From: Pseudoxanthomonas sp. CF125
GTDB lineage: Bacteria > Pseudomonadota > Gammaproteobacteria > Xanthomonadales > Xanthomonadaceae
Assembly (NCBI RefSeq): GCF_900104085.1
Contig: NZ_FNLD01000002.1
Location: 248,001-312,000 of the forward strand
DNA: 64,000 nt
Direction: 5' to 3'
Numbering within the stretch: the first letter of the stretch is position 1; every line of letters begins with the position of its first letter. A program made the position numbers and the translations under genes. The notes below the pieces were generated by a model that was not told the origin of the DNA, made no database searches, and worked only from the letters and a program-made list of their open reading frames with translations. Shown here piece after piece: positions 50,594 to 58,087 of the stretch.

Positions 50594-50973
50594 AGCGAAT
50601 TCAGCCACGCCAGCACTTTGGCAAACTTGAGCGCCGGCGTTTCAACGATAGGGTCGCGGCCATTACTGCGGCGCGATACCTGCACCGATAGCTGACCCAT
50701 GAAAGTGTGGTTGGGAGTTACGGGCGCCGTCAGGTCCGTTCCGTCCTTCCGCGACAGGTCTCCACGGACAAAAATGGGATAGACATCCGCGTAAGGGATC
50801 TGAGCTGGTAGGTGTCCGGCCAGCCACGTGTCGTTTTGGGTAAATGCAGGGCCGAGGGCAACGGGTCCGAATCGAACCCGCGCCCCTCCCTGATCGTCCG
50901 GTTCGACGACGAACTCGGCCGGTGAAAACCGAGTACGGATTTCCTCCAGAGCCACTGCGACCTGAGCGTTCAT
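50590..50973 (-). CDS. E2-like (Prok-E2_E type) protein without cysteine
   Basis: A 127-aa protein in the E2 position of the operon. Its PNHTFMGQLSVQVSRRSNG and an early FVVEPDDQGGARVRFGPV segment fit the bacterial E2/UBC superfamily (Prok-E2_E-like). The translated protein contains no cysteine at all, so it cannot form the thioester of a classical E2. Start at 50973 with GAGGGA upstream, 10 bp behind the Ubl stop; a longer frame overlapping the Ubl gene exists. It may present the Ubl or use another residue (inference). Confidence 0.7.
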   Translation of the reverse strand: MNAQVAVALEEIRTRFSPAEFVVEPDDQGGARVRFGPVALGPAFTQNDTWLAGHLPAQIPYADVYPIFVRGDLSRKDGTDLTAPVTPNHTFMGQLSVQVSRRSNGRDPIVETPALKFAKVLAWLNSL

Positions 50974-50983
50974 GGGCAGTCCC

Positions 50984-51235
50984 TCAGGAATGGTCGTCAT
51001 TGCAAAGGACATCGAAACGTTCGTGGTGATGCACCTTGATCAGCTCGTCGTCCTTGACGGCCACTTGCTGTCCGTTGCTCAGGTCATGGAAAACCAGGAA
51101 GTCGAGTTGGATGTTCAGACCCTGGGCCATGGCAGCCTGTTTGATCTGCAGGCCGGTGACCTCTTTGTCGGGGACAGTCACTGGCTTGCCATTGACCTTG
51201 ATCTCTATAATTTTCGGGGGCTTGGGATCATTCAT
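50984..51235 (-). CDS. Ubiquitin-like (multiubiquitin-type) protein
   Basis: An 83-aa beta-grasp protein of the multiubiquitin (PF14452) kind: IIEIKVNGKPVTVPDKEVTG (strand-turn-strand), a helix GLQIKQAAMAQ and the strand LDFLVFHD. GAGG precedes the ATG at 51235. The C-terminus is LCNDDHS, with no Gly-Gly pair, so it is either processed by the JAB domain or conjugated through a different end. It is the first gene of the four-gene minus-strand operon. Confidence 0.8.
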   Translation of the reverse strand: MNDPKPPKIIEIKVNGKPVTVPDKEVTGLQIKQAAMAQGLNIQLDFLVFHDLSNGQQVAVKDDELIKVHHHERFDVLCNDDHS

Positions 51236-51300
51236 CTTCAAAACCTCTGGCCCTGGCCACGACACAGATCGTGATTGCTACCTTGACCGGTGATTGCAAT

Positions 51301-51333
51301 ATAGCAATTGCATTTCAGCCTGTCAATTGCTAT
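51301..51333. promoter_or_regulatory. Perfect 10-bp inverted repeat between the Ubl operon and the XRE gene
   Basis: ATAGCAATTG (51301-51310) and CAATTGCTAT (51324-51333) are exact reverse complements with a 13-bp spacer. Two further TGATTGC strings occur at 51272 and 51291. The site lies 66 bp upstream of the Ubl start and 20 bp before the XRE start, where a repressor would control both directions. The XRE protein is the likely binder. Confidence 0.7.
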
Positions 51334-51352
51334 TGTGGGATATGAGGATCCT

Positions 51353-51721
51353 ATGACCGACAACCGCCCGCGCTTTGACGGCGCCACTTATTTCCAGGCT
51401 CTTGAGGCAACTGTCCAAGCTCGGGGCATGCGCTGGAAGGACGTTAGCGCCGAGACTGGCATCAGTGCCTCCACCCTCTCTCGAATGGGGCAAGGCAAGG
51501 GGCCAGATTCAGCTAGCTTGGCGACTCTGGCCGCCTGGTCGGGACTTAACCCTGCGGATTTCGTTTCCCTGGAGACGCGGTCGGCCGAGGCTGAGCCATT
51601 GGCACAGGTGTCGGCCCTGCTCCGGTACGATCCGCGACTGAGCCCTGCGGCGGCCGACATGCTGGATCAGATGATCCGCTCGGCCTATGAACGTCTGGCG
51701 GATCGGCCGCACTCAGAGTAA
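51353..51721 (+). CDS. XRE-family helix-turn-helix regulator
   Basis: A 122-aa regulator with a helix-turn-helix in MRWKDVSAETGISASTLSRM (about residues 24-43), followed by GPDSASLATLAAWSGLNP. The start at 51353 has GAGG seven bases upstream. It diverges from the ubiquitin-like operon and precedes a protease by 29 bp on its own strand. The perfect inverted repeat in the intergenic region is its probable operator, so it would hold the whole two-sided unit in check. Confidence 0.85.
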   Translation: MTDNRPRFDGATYFQALEATVQARGMRWKDVSAETGISASTLSRMGQGKGPDSASLATLAAWSGLNPADFVSLETRSAEAEPLAQVSALLRYDPRLSPAAADMLDQMIRSAYERLADRPHSE

Positions 51722-51750
51722 GTTGCCGCGTTAGGACGTCCCATGGCCGC

Positions 51751-53226
51751 GTGAGCGGCTATTGCTTTGCTCGCTACGGGAATCTTGGGGGTTGGGTGCA
51801 TAAGTGGATCGCAATTGCGACGCCGGATGATTACGCCCAATTGGCGTCGATCAAGGAGCTCCAATCCGCGGCGAGCACCATCGTCGAACGTCTCAAGGAA
51901 CATTTGACCGACAAAGTGAAGGGAGTGCTCGTCGAGTACCCCTATGTCGACAAGGACTATCGGAGCACCTACTACGGCTTTTACGCCAAAAAAGGCCAGC
52001 GTTATGACCCGTTCTGCGTGCGCCTCCATTTTTTCAACGATCGGGTTCGCCTTACTGAGGACCTTACCCTTGAAACGACTTCGAACAACCTGAGCAAGGA
52101 CTACTTCGGCTACATGATCGTGCGCCCAACGATCATCACGCCGATTGGACGCACCATCCTGTCGATCGACATCGTCAAGGAATTTTCCGGCGCGATCATA
52201 GATGCGAAATATACCGTCCATGTGCTCGGCTACCGTCTGGAAGTCAACGGGTTTCCTTTCATGCAGCAGCACACGGATATTTCGGTGTGCGCCCACGCCG
52301 CTTGCTGGGGCATTCTTCGGCATTACAGCGAGCGCTATCGCGCCTATGCGGAACGCCTGGTGTACGACATCACAAAAATGGCTGGAAGTGGGGACCCCGG
52401 CGGCCTTACACCTTCCCGAGGCCTTGTCGTGCCGCAAGCCTCGCAGATTTTCTCTCAGGCGGGTCTATATCCGGACGTTTACGGACGAAGGCAATTCAAG
52501 GCGAATTTCGAGCGCCTCATGATGGCTTACGTCGAGTCCGGCTTTCCTGTTTTTGCTGCAATGCAGAGCCGTCAGCACGCTATTTCGGTCATTGGTCATG
52601 GTTCACCCGATAGAAATGCTCTTCAGGCGAGCCAGGCTCCGCAATATGCGTGGGACGCAACGCAGTCGTTCTACGTGGTAGACGACAATCGAATGCCATA
52701 CCAGCTCGTTGATGGACTCGATGCTGCCGATTACAAAATCTCTGACATCGATGCTTTTATTGTTCCGTTGCCTGAAAAAATATTCTTTCCTGGCGAGGCG
52801 GTCGAGCGCCATGTAGAGCATCTTCTCAGTAACGGCATCCTGGGTCTTGATTTCAGCTTCCTGGTCAGTCCGGTTATCCGCTACTTCGTGACGACATCGG
52901 CAGCGCTGAAACGGTATTTCAAAGACAATAAGTCGCAATTTCCGCCAGACCTTTACACAGCGCTAGTTGAACTGGTGCTTCCGCAATTCGTCTGGATCGC
53001 GGAACTCGCCAGCCTGACGGAGTGGCAACACAAGAGGTTCAATAGTCTGATGATCTTCGATGCGACAGCGAGCGCTCTTGAGCCGCTCCCTTATTTTGTC
53101 GTAATGGATCAGAAGAGGGCGCTAATCTTTGACCGAGCCATTTCAAATGGAGCTGGGTATATTGAGTTCGGCGACCACGTGTTGAATCCGATGAGTGAAT
53201 TCAGAAACCTGCAGTCGCGACTGTAA
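51751..53226 (+). CDS. Papain-fold (C39-like) cysteine protease
   Basis: A 491-aa soluble protein, GTG start. Residues about 170-315 have a papain-like core: QQHTDISVCAHAACWGILR with the probable catalytic Cys180, RQHAISVIGHG with His276, and FYVVDDNRMPY with Asp312. The order Cys-His-Asp and the leading Gln match peptidase C39-like enzymes. The N-terminal 165 residues and C-terminal 170 residues match nothing I know and have no membrane segment, so this is not an export ABC-peptidase. It is followed by a 61-aa protein 16 bp later. Confidence 0.7.
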   Translation: MSGYCFARYGNLGGWVHKWIAIATPDDYAQLASIKELQSAASTIVERLKEHLTDKVKGVLVEYPYVDKDYRSTYYGFYAKKGQRYDPFCVRLHFFNDRVRLTEDLTLETTSNNLSKDYFGYMIVRPTIITPIGRTILSIDIVKEFSGAIIDAKYTVHVLGYRLEVNGFPFMQQHTDISVCAHAACWGILRHYSERYRAYAERLVYDITKMAGSGDPGGLTPSRGLVVPQASQIFSQAGLYPDVYGRRQFKANFERLMMAYVESGFPVFAAMQSRQHAISVIGHGSPDRNALQASQAPQYAWDATQSFYVVDDNRMPYQLVDGLDAADYKISDIDAFIVPLPEKIFFPGEAVERHVEHLLSNGILGLDFSFLVSPVIRYFVTTSAALKRYFKDNKSQFPPDLYTALVELVLPQFVWIAELASLTEWQHKRFNSLMIFDATASALEPLPYFVVMDQKRALIFDRAISNGAGYIEFGDHVLNPMSEFRNLQSRL

Positions 53227-53242
53227 TCGAGGGAGATTTTCC

Positions 53243-53428
53243 ATGGCAAATGACAGATCCAAGTCCGGGTACATCTTCACGGAACGAAAGAGCTACAAAG
53301 CCGTCGATGTGGGTGCGCTGAGCGCGCACATCGAAAAGGTTCAAAAAGATGTAGTTCCAAGGATCAAGGAGCAGGGGGAGAAGAAAGAAACGGGTGCGCA
53401 CCGGCTTCGATTGAAAGGCATAATTTGA
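53243..53428 (+). CDS. Small 61-aa protein behind the protease
   Basis: It opens MANDRSKSGYIFTERKSYKA and is Lys/Arg-rich, with one amphipathic helix (LSAHIEKVQKDVVPRIKEQG). GAGGGAG lies nine bases before the ATG. Too short to name; as a tightly linked basic peptide it could be the inhibitor, substrate or partner of the protease. Confidence 0.55.
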   Translation: MANDRSKSGYIFTERKSYKAVDVGALSAHIEKVQKDVVPRIKEQGEKKETGAHRLRLKGII

Positions 53429-53598
53429 CGCTGGTTGGGTCGATTCGCTCAGCCCCAAGCGCGCTTGGCTCGTTGGCGGTCCCGTCGCTTGTATCGAAGG
53501 GCCAAATGCGGCAGCGTTATGGTCTGGAGTGTCGTCAGGTTCGTATTGCAACATGCGCGCAACACAATTGATCACGCATCTCCATTCAAAGAATGGAA

Positions 53599-53769
53599 CT
53601 ACCGAGCTAACACGCGTGATTTTCGGGGCCAGGAAAAATAGCCCGCCTTGTCAACATCGAAGTTGCGTTGATCCTTTAGTTCCTTTGGCGATACTTTCAA
53701 TCGGACGCCTGTCTGTACAAGCGCCGTTCTGGACAGATAGGTATCTTTTTCGTTACGTATCTTCTTCAC
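53599..53769 (-). CDS. Small 56-aa basic protein behind the kinase
   Basis: The GTG at 53769 lies one base after the kinase stop, and GGGAGAAC sits just upstream. The frame reads VKKIRNEKDTYLSRTALVQT and ends in WPRKSRVLAR. The spacing suggests translational coupling with the kinase. No known family. Confidence 0.5.
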   Translation of the reverse strand: MKKIRNEKDTYLSRTALVQTGVRLKVSPKELKDQRNFDVDKAGYFSWPRKSRVLAR

Positions 53770-53770
53770 G

Positions 53771-54823
53771 TCAGTTCTCCCGTAGGAAGCGCTTCGTCGC
53801 TTGTCGACTGAGTGCGGCGACACAATACTCGTTTATCCGTCGTTCCTGTCCTTCGACTCGACCTTTCCTTGCAATGGAGGCGCCATCGGGTCCGACGTCC
53901 AGGTAAAGGCTCATGCCGTCAAGCTTCTTCATCCAATGCCGGCCCGCAGCATCACGAGAAAATTGCCAATCCAACAGCTCGCCATCAAGAGGCGCCAGAT
54001 CGTTCACAATCTCGATAACCGAACAATAGCGCTGCTCAACGGCCAGCAAGCATTTTCGAATAACTCGAATCAATGGATCGGGAATATTTTCTGGGAAAGT
54101 ATCATTTGACGTATTGGGAAACTGGCCACCAACAACCGCTTGACTGAATGCATCTCTATCAAACTCATCATTGACATAGTGTGAAGCGAACTGGCGATCG
54201 AACTCCGCGTCGCCAGCGCACATTCTGAACAACGTCAGCCCAACCTGATAGATGTCGTATCGATGATCGTATTCCTCGTCCAGAAAAAATTCGGGCGGTG
54301 CCATCTTTCCGTAGTGCTTACGCTGTTCGGCCAGTCCGTTGAGCCCTCTTGATTTAGTGAGGCCGAAGTCCGCAATCAGTGCCTCGCCTCGCTCCGAGAG
54401 CAAAATGTTATCGGGTTTGACGTCGAAGTGGACGAGCCCCTGCGAGTGGATGTGATGCAGGCCGCTGAGAAACTGAGTCGCCAACACTATGATTTCGCGA
54501 ACGGTCAAGAACCTCTGATCCATTAGTCGCTTCAACGATCCATTCACATAATGTGGCATTGCAAGGTAAATGTGATCAGGGTCTTGACATGCGTAATGGA
54601 TAGGAACCACGTTCGAATGCGCCGCTGCGTAAATGCAGCTCGACTCGCTGAAATACTGGTCAGCATCAAGGGTTTGCTTCTCTATCTTCTTGATGACGAG
54701 CTGGGCATCAAGCTGGGGATCGTGCGCGAGGTATACCTGCGAGTTCCTTCCCTCAGCGCCTATCTCCTGCCCAAGCTGGAATTGCACGTCTGCGATGCTA
54801 TATGGCTTAAGCATGTTGGGCAC
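53771..54823 (-). CDS. Hanks-type Ser/Thr protein kinase
   Basis: A 350-aa soluble kinase. It has the Gly-loop IGAEGRNSQVYLA (residues 21-33), ATP Lys45 in QLVIKKIEK, a catalytic loop HFDVKPDNILL (residues 132-142, Phe in place of the usual Arg), ADFGLTK at 151-157 and an APE-like APPEFFLDEEYD. All ATP and metal ligands are present, so it should be active, though without the HRD arginine that senses activation-loop phosphate. No membrane helix or PASTA domain. The start overlaps the preceding gene by 17 bp (or 8 bp from the Met at 54814). Confidence 0.85.
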   Translation of the reverse strand: MPNMLKPYSIADVQFQLGQEIGAEGRNSQVYLAHDPQLDAQLVIKKIEKQTLDADQYFSESSCIYAAAHSNVVPIHYACQDPDHIYLAMPHYVNGSLKRLMDQRFLTVREIIVLATQFLSGLHHIHSQGLVHFDVKPDNILLSERGEALIADFGLTKSRGLNGLAEQRKHYGKMAPPEFFLDEEYDHRYDIYQVGLTLFRMCAGDAEFDRQFASHYVNDEFDRDAFSQAVVGGQFPNTSNDTFPENIPDPLIRVIRKCLLAVEQRYCSVIEIVNDLAPLDGELLDWQFSRDAAGRHWMKKLDGMSLYLDVGPDGASIARKGRVEGQERRINEYCVAALSRQATKRFLREN

Positions 54824-55265
54824 CTAATGCCGCGAACACCGCCTCACGGGCTTCGGGCTTGAGATCAGTCCAGTTCTCCACTTGTTCAAATGCGACTTCA
54901 TTGTTCACATAGCGTTTGAACTGGTCGCGCGGAAACCCAAGTCGTCTAGAAACGTTGGCGATCTGGCCGGAGTAATAGCTTTTCAAACAGCTACTCGCGA
55001 ATGCCTCTTGAATGACGCCTTCGATCTCGATGCGCTCGATGCTCTTGGTCTTTGCGCTGCTTTCAGTGATTCGTAGACCTGCATGCTCGATGGAGTATTC
55101 GCGGATCACATCCAGGATGTTGTTGCGCACGTACTTGAGTCCATCCGGAGTCGAGAGTGCTTTCGGAATCTTGATGGTTTCTACATTTAGAAGTGCGCCC
55201 GCCGCAGCGTCATACACGGCAAACGTCACCTCACCCGGCTTAGCCCGAACTCCCATGGTATTCAT
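54807..55265 (-). CDS. Predicted RNase H-like (RuvC-type fold) protein
   Basis: A 152-aa protein upstream of and overlapping the kinase gene. Sequence order suggests the RuvC-like RNase H fold: an opening hairpin KPGEVTFAVYDAAAGALLNV, a long helix GLKYVRNNILDVIREYSI, a strand HAGLRITE and the acidic helix RIEIEGVIQEAFAS. The first strand has Asp in AVYD but not at the usual catalytic place, so nuclease activity is doubtful. It may be the sensor or target of the kinase. The fold assignment is by pattern only. Confidence 0.55.
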   Translation of the reverse strand: MNTMGVRAKPGEVTFAVYDAAAGALLNVETIKIPKALSTPDGLKYVRNNILDVIREYSIEHAGLRITESSAKTKSIERIEIEGVIQEAFASSCLKSYYSGQIANVSRRLGFPRDQFKRYVNNEVAFEQVENWTDLKPEAREAVFAALGAQHA

Positions 55266-55758
55266 TAGAGCGTGTCATCCCCTTGACTTTCGGCAGTGTA
55301 AGGCAATTTCTGGCCATGTTGTGGTGGACGGTTAATAACGCACTGACCAAAGGCAGGTGAGGCCAAGAGCAAAAGGCGCATGTATGCAGGTTGGTGACGG
55401 GACATCGGAGCCCTAGTAGTTGTGTATAACTTCGTTCGTTGCTGTCGAAGGAATGCAGCGACTGCTAGCACACCGCATGCTAGGTATCTTCTCCCGATCT
55501 CGGAAATAGGAGTATCTGGTGTGAAGTATTTACGTTGCGCAGCGATCGTGCGAGTGCTGAGATGTGGTTGGGGTCCCGATGGGCGGAGCATGGCGAGGGC
55601 AGCAGGCTGGCTTAGCGCTCGCGTGTTTCAAAAGTTAGCAAGAATGGCTAATCGCCAGCGCGTGTGCTAACTGGGCGCACCCAACGGTTCGACCTGAGTT
55701 GATGGTTAAGCGTGTCCTTTCGATTTTTTACCCGAGTCAACAATAGGGTAGTGCTGAC
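55266..55758. other. Intergenic stretch, no gene seen
   Basis: Holds the promoters of the RNase H-like/kinase unit (minus) and of the secreted 417-aa gene (plus). Frames within it are short and overlap on both strands. Confidence 0.3.
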
Positions 55759-57012
55759 ATGAAAATGACCTCGGTAAAAATAGGTATTCCGTTCGCTCTT
55801 TCACTAGCCCTAGTGTCAGGGCCCGCATGGGCCCAAGAAGACGCTCCTACCGAAACCGAGCGCCTCCAAGAGGAAGTCAACCGACTTAAGGCGAAACAGG
55901 AACTGCAGGAACTGAAGTACGGAAAACCGCTAGAGGGCAAGGCAGGAGACATAACGGGTGCAGAGAACGTGTCAGGAATTGCACAACAGAAAGCATTGAT
56001 GCTGGGCGCAAGAACCGCAAAAGACCTCGCCGAAGCTGTACAGGAAGCCGTACAGAAAGAAACGTCAATCTGCGCTAAGTCAGTGCTTGTGACTGACGAC
56101 AGTGCAGTGGCTACAAAGCTAATGCTCGCCAGGTCCATCCAGGAGAATCTAGAGAACCTGGATTTGCGTATCAAGCTTGCTGACAAACAGATGGACAAGC
56201 AGTTGGGATCTCGAAACCTAATAGCGTTTTCAAGCATTGTACTTGGCGCGGCCGCCATCCAAGGCATCGCCGGGACCATTGTGGGCATAACGAAGCTCTT
56301 CCGGGCTGACTACACCATCAATTCCTTTCAGACAAAGAACGACCCTGATTGGATTGCATCGCACTTCCTTATGAACGTGAATTCTTTTTGCCTAAACGCG
56401 GATGCGTCACGCAAATCCTGCCCAGTTGCCTACTACTCTGATCGCCTACCTACAACGTCTGCAGGCTCAAAGCTAGTCGGGCAGATCAACGAACTGCTCG
56501 CTTCCGCGACGAAGCTGCAGGGGAAAGTCGATAGTTTGTATGGAGACACAAAGGTTCCTGCGGAACTGGCGCGCAAAGCCGAGGCTGCGTCGATACTGGT
56601 GGCTGTAAAGAAGCTACATTCTTCGCTTCTTGATGGGGGTGCATCTGGTGTTGCTCCATTTACGGCTTTATCAGCGTTCATGAGGGCTACTACCGATCAA
56701 AGCTGCATCGTTCGTCTGATCGACACGGCGCCCAGTGGTGTCGCGATGACAAAGAACACCATCCTTGGTAAAGGCGGCACCGTTTACTTGCATACCGCCG
56801 CCCAACTTGCCGCGGTTGTCACCAATGCGGAGGGTGTCCCGCTTTATACCGCTTGCCGCCAGAACTCATTGGCCACGACTGTCAAGCTATCGGCCCTTGC
56901 ACGCAAGGCAAACGGTTATGTCGCTCCGCCCTGGGAGGGGACTGATGGCATCACGCAAAGCCTCGTGGATTGCGGATCTGACATTACTGCCGTTATCGCG
57001 CGCAAGCCTTAG
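55759..57012 (+). CDS. Secreted 417-aa protein of unknown function
   Basis: It begins with a signal peptide (IPFALSLALVSGPAWAQ). Then comes a short coiled coil (TERLQEEVNRLKAKQELQEL), a hydrophobic segment near residue 155 (IVLGAAAIQGIAGTIVGITK) and a C-terminal half with paired Cys (SFCLNADASRKSCPVAYY; LYTACRQNS). The order recalls an envelope protein with a periplasmic sensor or pore region, but I do not know the family. It sits alone between the kinase cassette and the GHKL gene. Confidence 0.65.
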   Translation: MKMTSVKIGIPFALSLALVSGPAWAQEDAPTETERLQEEVNRLKAKQELQELKYGKPLEGKAGDITGAENVSGIAQQKALMLGARTAKDLAEAVQEAVQKETSICAKSVLVTDDSAVATKLMLARSIQENLENLDLRIKLADKQMDKQLGSRNLIAFSSIVLGAAAIQGIAGTIVGITKLFRADYTINSFQTKNDPDWIASHFLMNVNSFCLNADASRKSCPVAYYSDRLPTTSAGSKLVGQINELLASATKLQGKVDSLYGDTKVPAELARKAEAASILVAVKKLHSSLLDGGASGVAPFTALSAFMRATTDQSCIVRLIDTAPSGVAMTKNTILGKGGTVYLHTAAQLAAVVTNAEGVPLYTACRQNSLATTVKLSALARKANGYVAPPWEGTDGITQSLVDCGSDITAVIARKP

Positions 57013-57250
57013 TCCGGCGCACCTGACCAGACGCAAACCCCGTAAAGGTTTCTGGTGGGAACTAGGCAGCGCCTTATGATCCGTGACCACCGGCTTCGTT
57101 CCATTAACGGTCGACCTCTTCCCGTGCGACGTGACGCTTGCAGTGCTTGATTTCTGGCGCGGTACTACGCTCAAGCAGGTCACTTGCCTTCGAGGTGGCC
57201 CAATTCTTGCGTAAGTCGAAGGGGGCAAACAGCTGTATCGAGGAAGAAAC

Positions 57251-58087
57251 ATGGGAACTCGGCATGAAGCCCTTCTGCAAGCAGGATTCGACGTCATCGA
57301 CGACCTGCTCTGGCAAGCGGAACGGGGGCAACTTATTGGCCACGGTCCGGTTCCTTTGCGACGATCTGGCCGTATCGGCCCTGTGGTCGAGCTGATGTAC
57401 GCGCGCCAGGCGCGACCAGCGGAATATGCACAGGTCTCGGTAGACATACCCTTTGCGCGTCTAGTTGGGGACGCGATGGATTCCGCACGAATCAGCGGCG
57501 GCGGCTTCAACGATGTGGCTGGCGTGTTTCCTTTGGGCAGGGGGATCGGGGGAGGGCATGCAGAGGAGCAATGGGAACAATGGGCACTGCATGCGCAGAA
57601 CTCAGCCGTGGCCCATGGGCTTGATCGTTCTCTGGTTGATGGGCTAATCGGGGCGCTTATCGAACTGCAGGACAACGTCTATCAGCACAGCGAGGCGCCA
57701 GCGTCCGGCATGGTCGCCTATGCAGTTGCACCCGGAGCGTTTGAGTTCGTCGTGGCCGATGCCGGCGTCGGGGTCTTGGCCAGCCTCATCAAGAATCCTG
57801 AGTTTGCCGAGCTGAGGGATTCGGCCGAGGCTCTAAAAGTTGCGGCGTCGGACGGTGCTTCCCGTTTCGATCGCAGCACGGGCCATGGCTTTGGAATCGG
57901 ACAGTTGTTCAAGGCGCTCGCCCGGGACGCGGGAGAGCTACGCTTTCGGAGCGGGGATCACGCGATGCAGATTCGTGGCGACCAACCGAGCCTGATCGGC
58001 AAGGTGGATACCGTCCAGAAGGCCTGGCTGGATGGATTGATCGTTTCGGTTCGTTGCGCGGCGAACGAGCCGGCTGGGAATCCGTAG
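57251..58087 (+). CDS. GHKL-type ATPase
   Basis: A 278-aa soluble protein with a HATPase fold in its second half. It shows an N-box IGALIELQDNVYQHSEAP (about residues 133-150), a G1 box FVVADAGVGVLASL and a G2 box STGHGFGIGQLFKALA. No His-phosphorylation domain is present, so it is not a classical sensor kinase. Similar stand-alone ATPases occur with STAS-like DUF4325 partners. The gene is convergent with the three-gene STAS-like operon and its last 150 bp overlap the end of that operon's third gene. Confidence 0.8.
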   Translation: MGTRHEALLQAGFDVIDDLLWQAERGQLIGHGPVPLRRSGRIGPVVELMYARQARPAEYAQVSVDIPFARLVGDAMDSARISGGGFNDVAGVFPLGRGIGGGHAEEQWEQWALHAQNSAVAHGLDRSLVDGLIGALIELQDNVYQHSEAPASGMVAYAVAPGAFEFVVADAGVGVLASLIKNPEFAELRDSAEALKVAASDGASRFDRSTGHGFGIGQLFKALARDAGELRFRSGDHAMQIRGDQPSLIGKVDTVQKAWLDGLIVSVRCAANEPAGNP

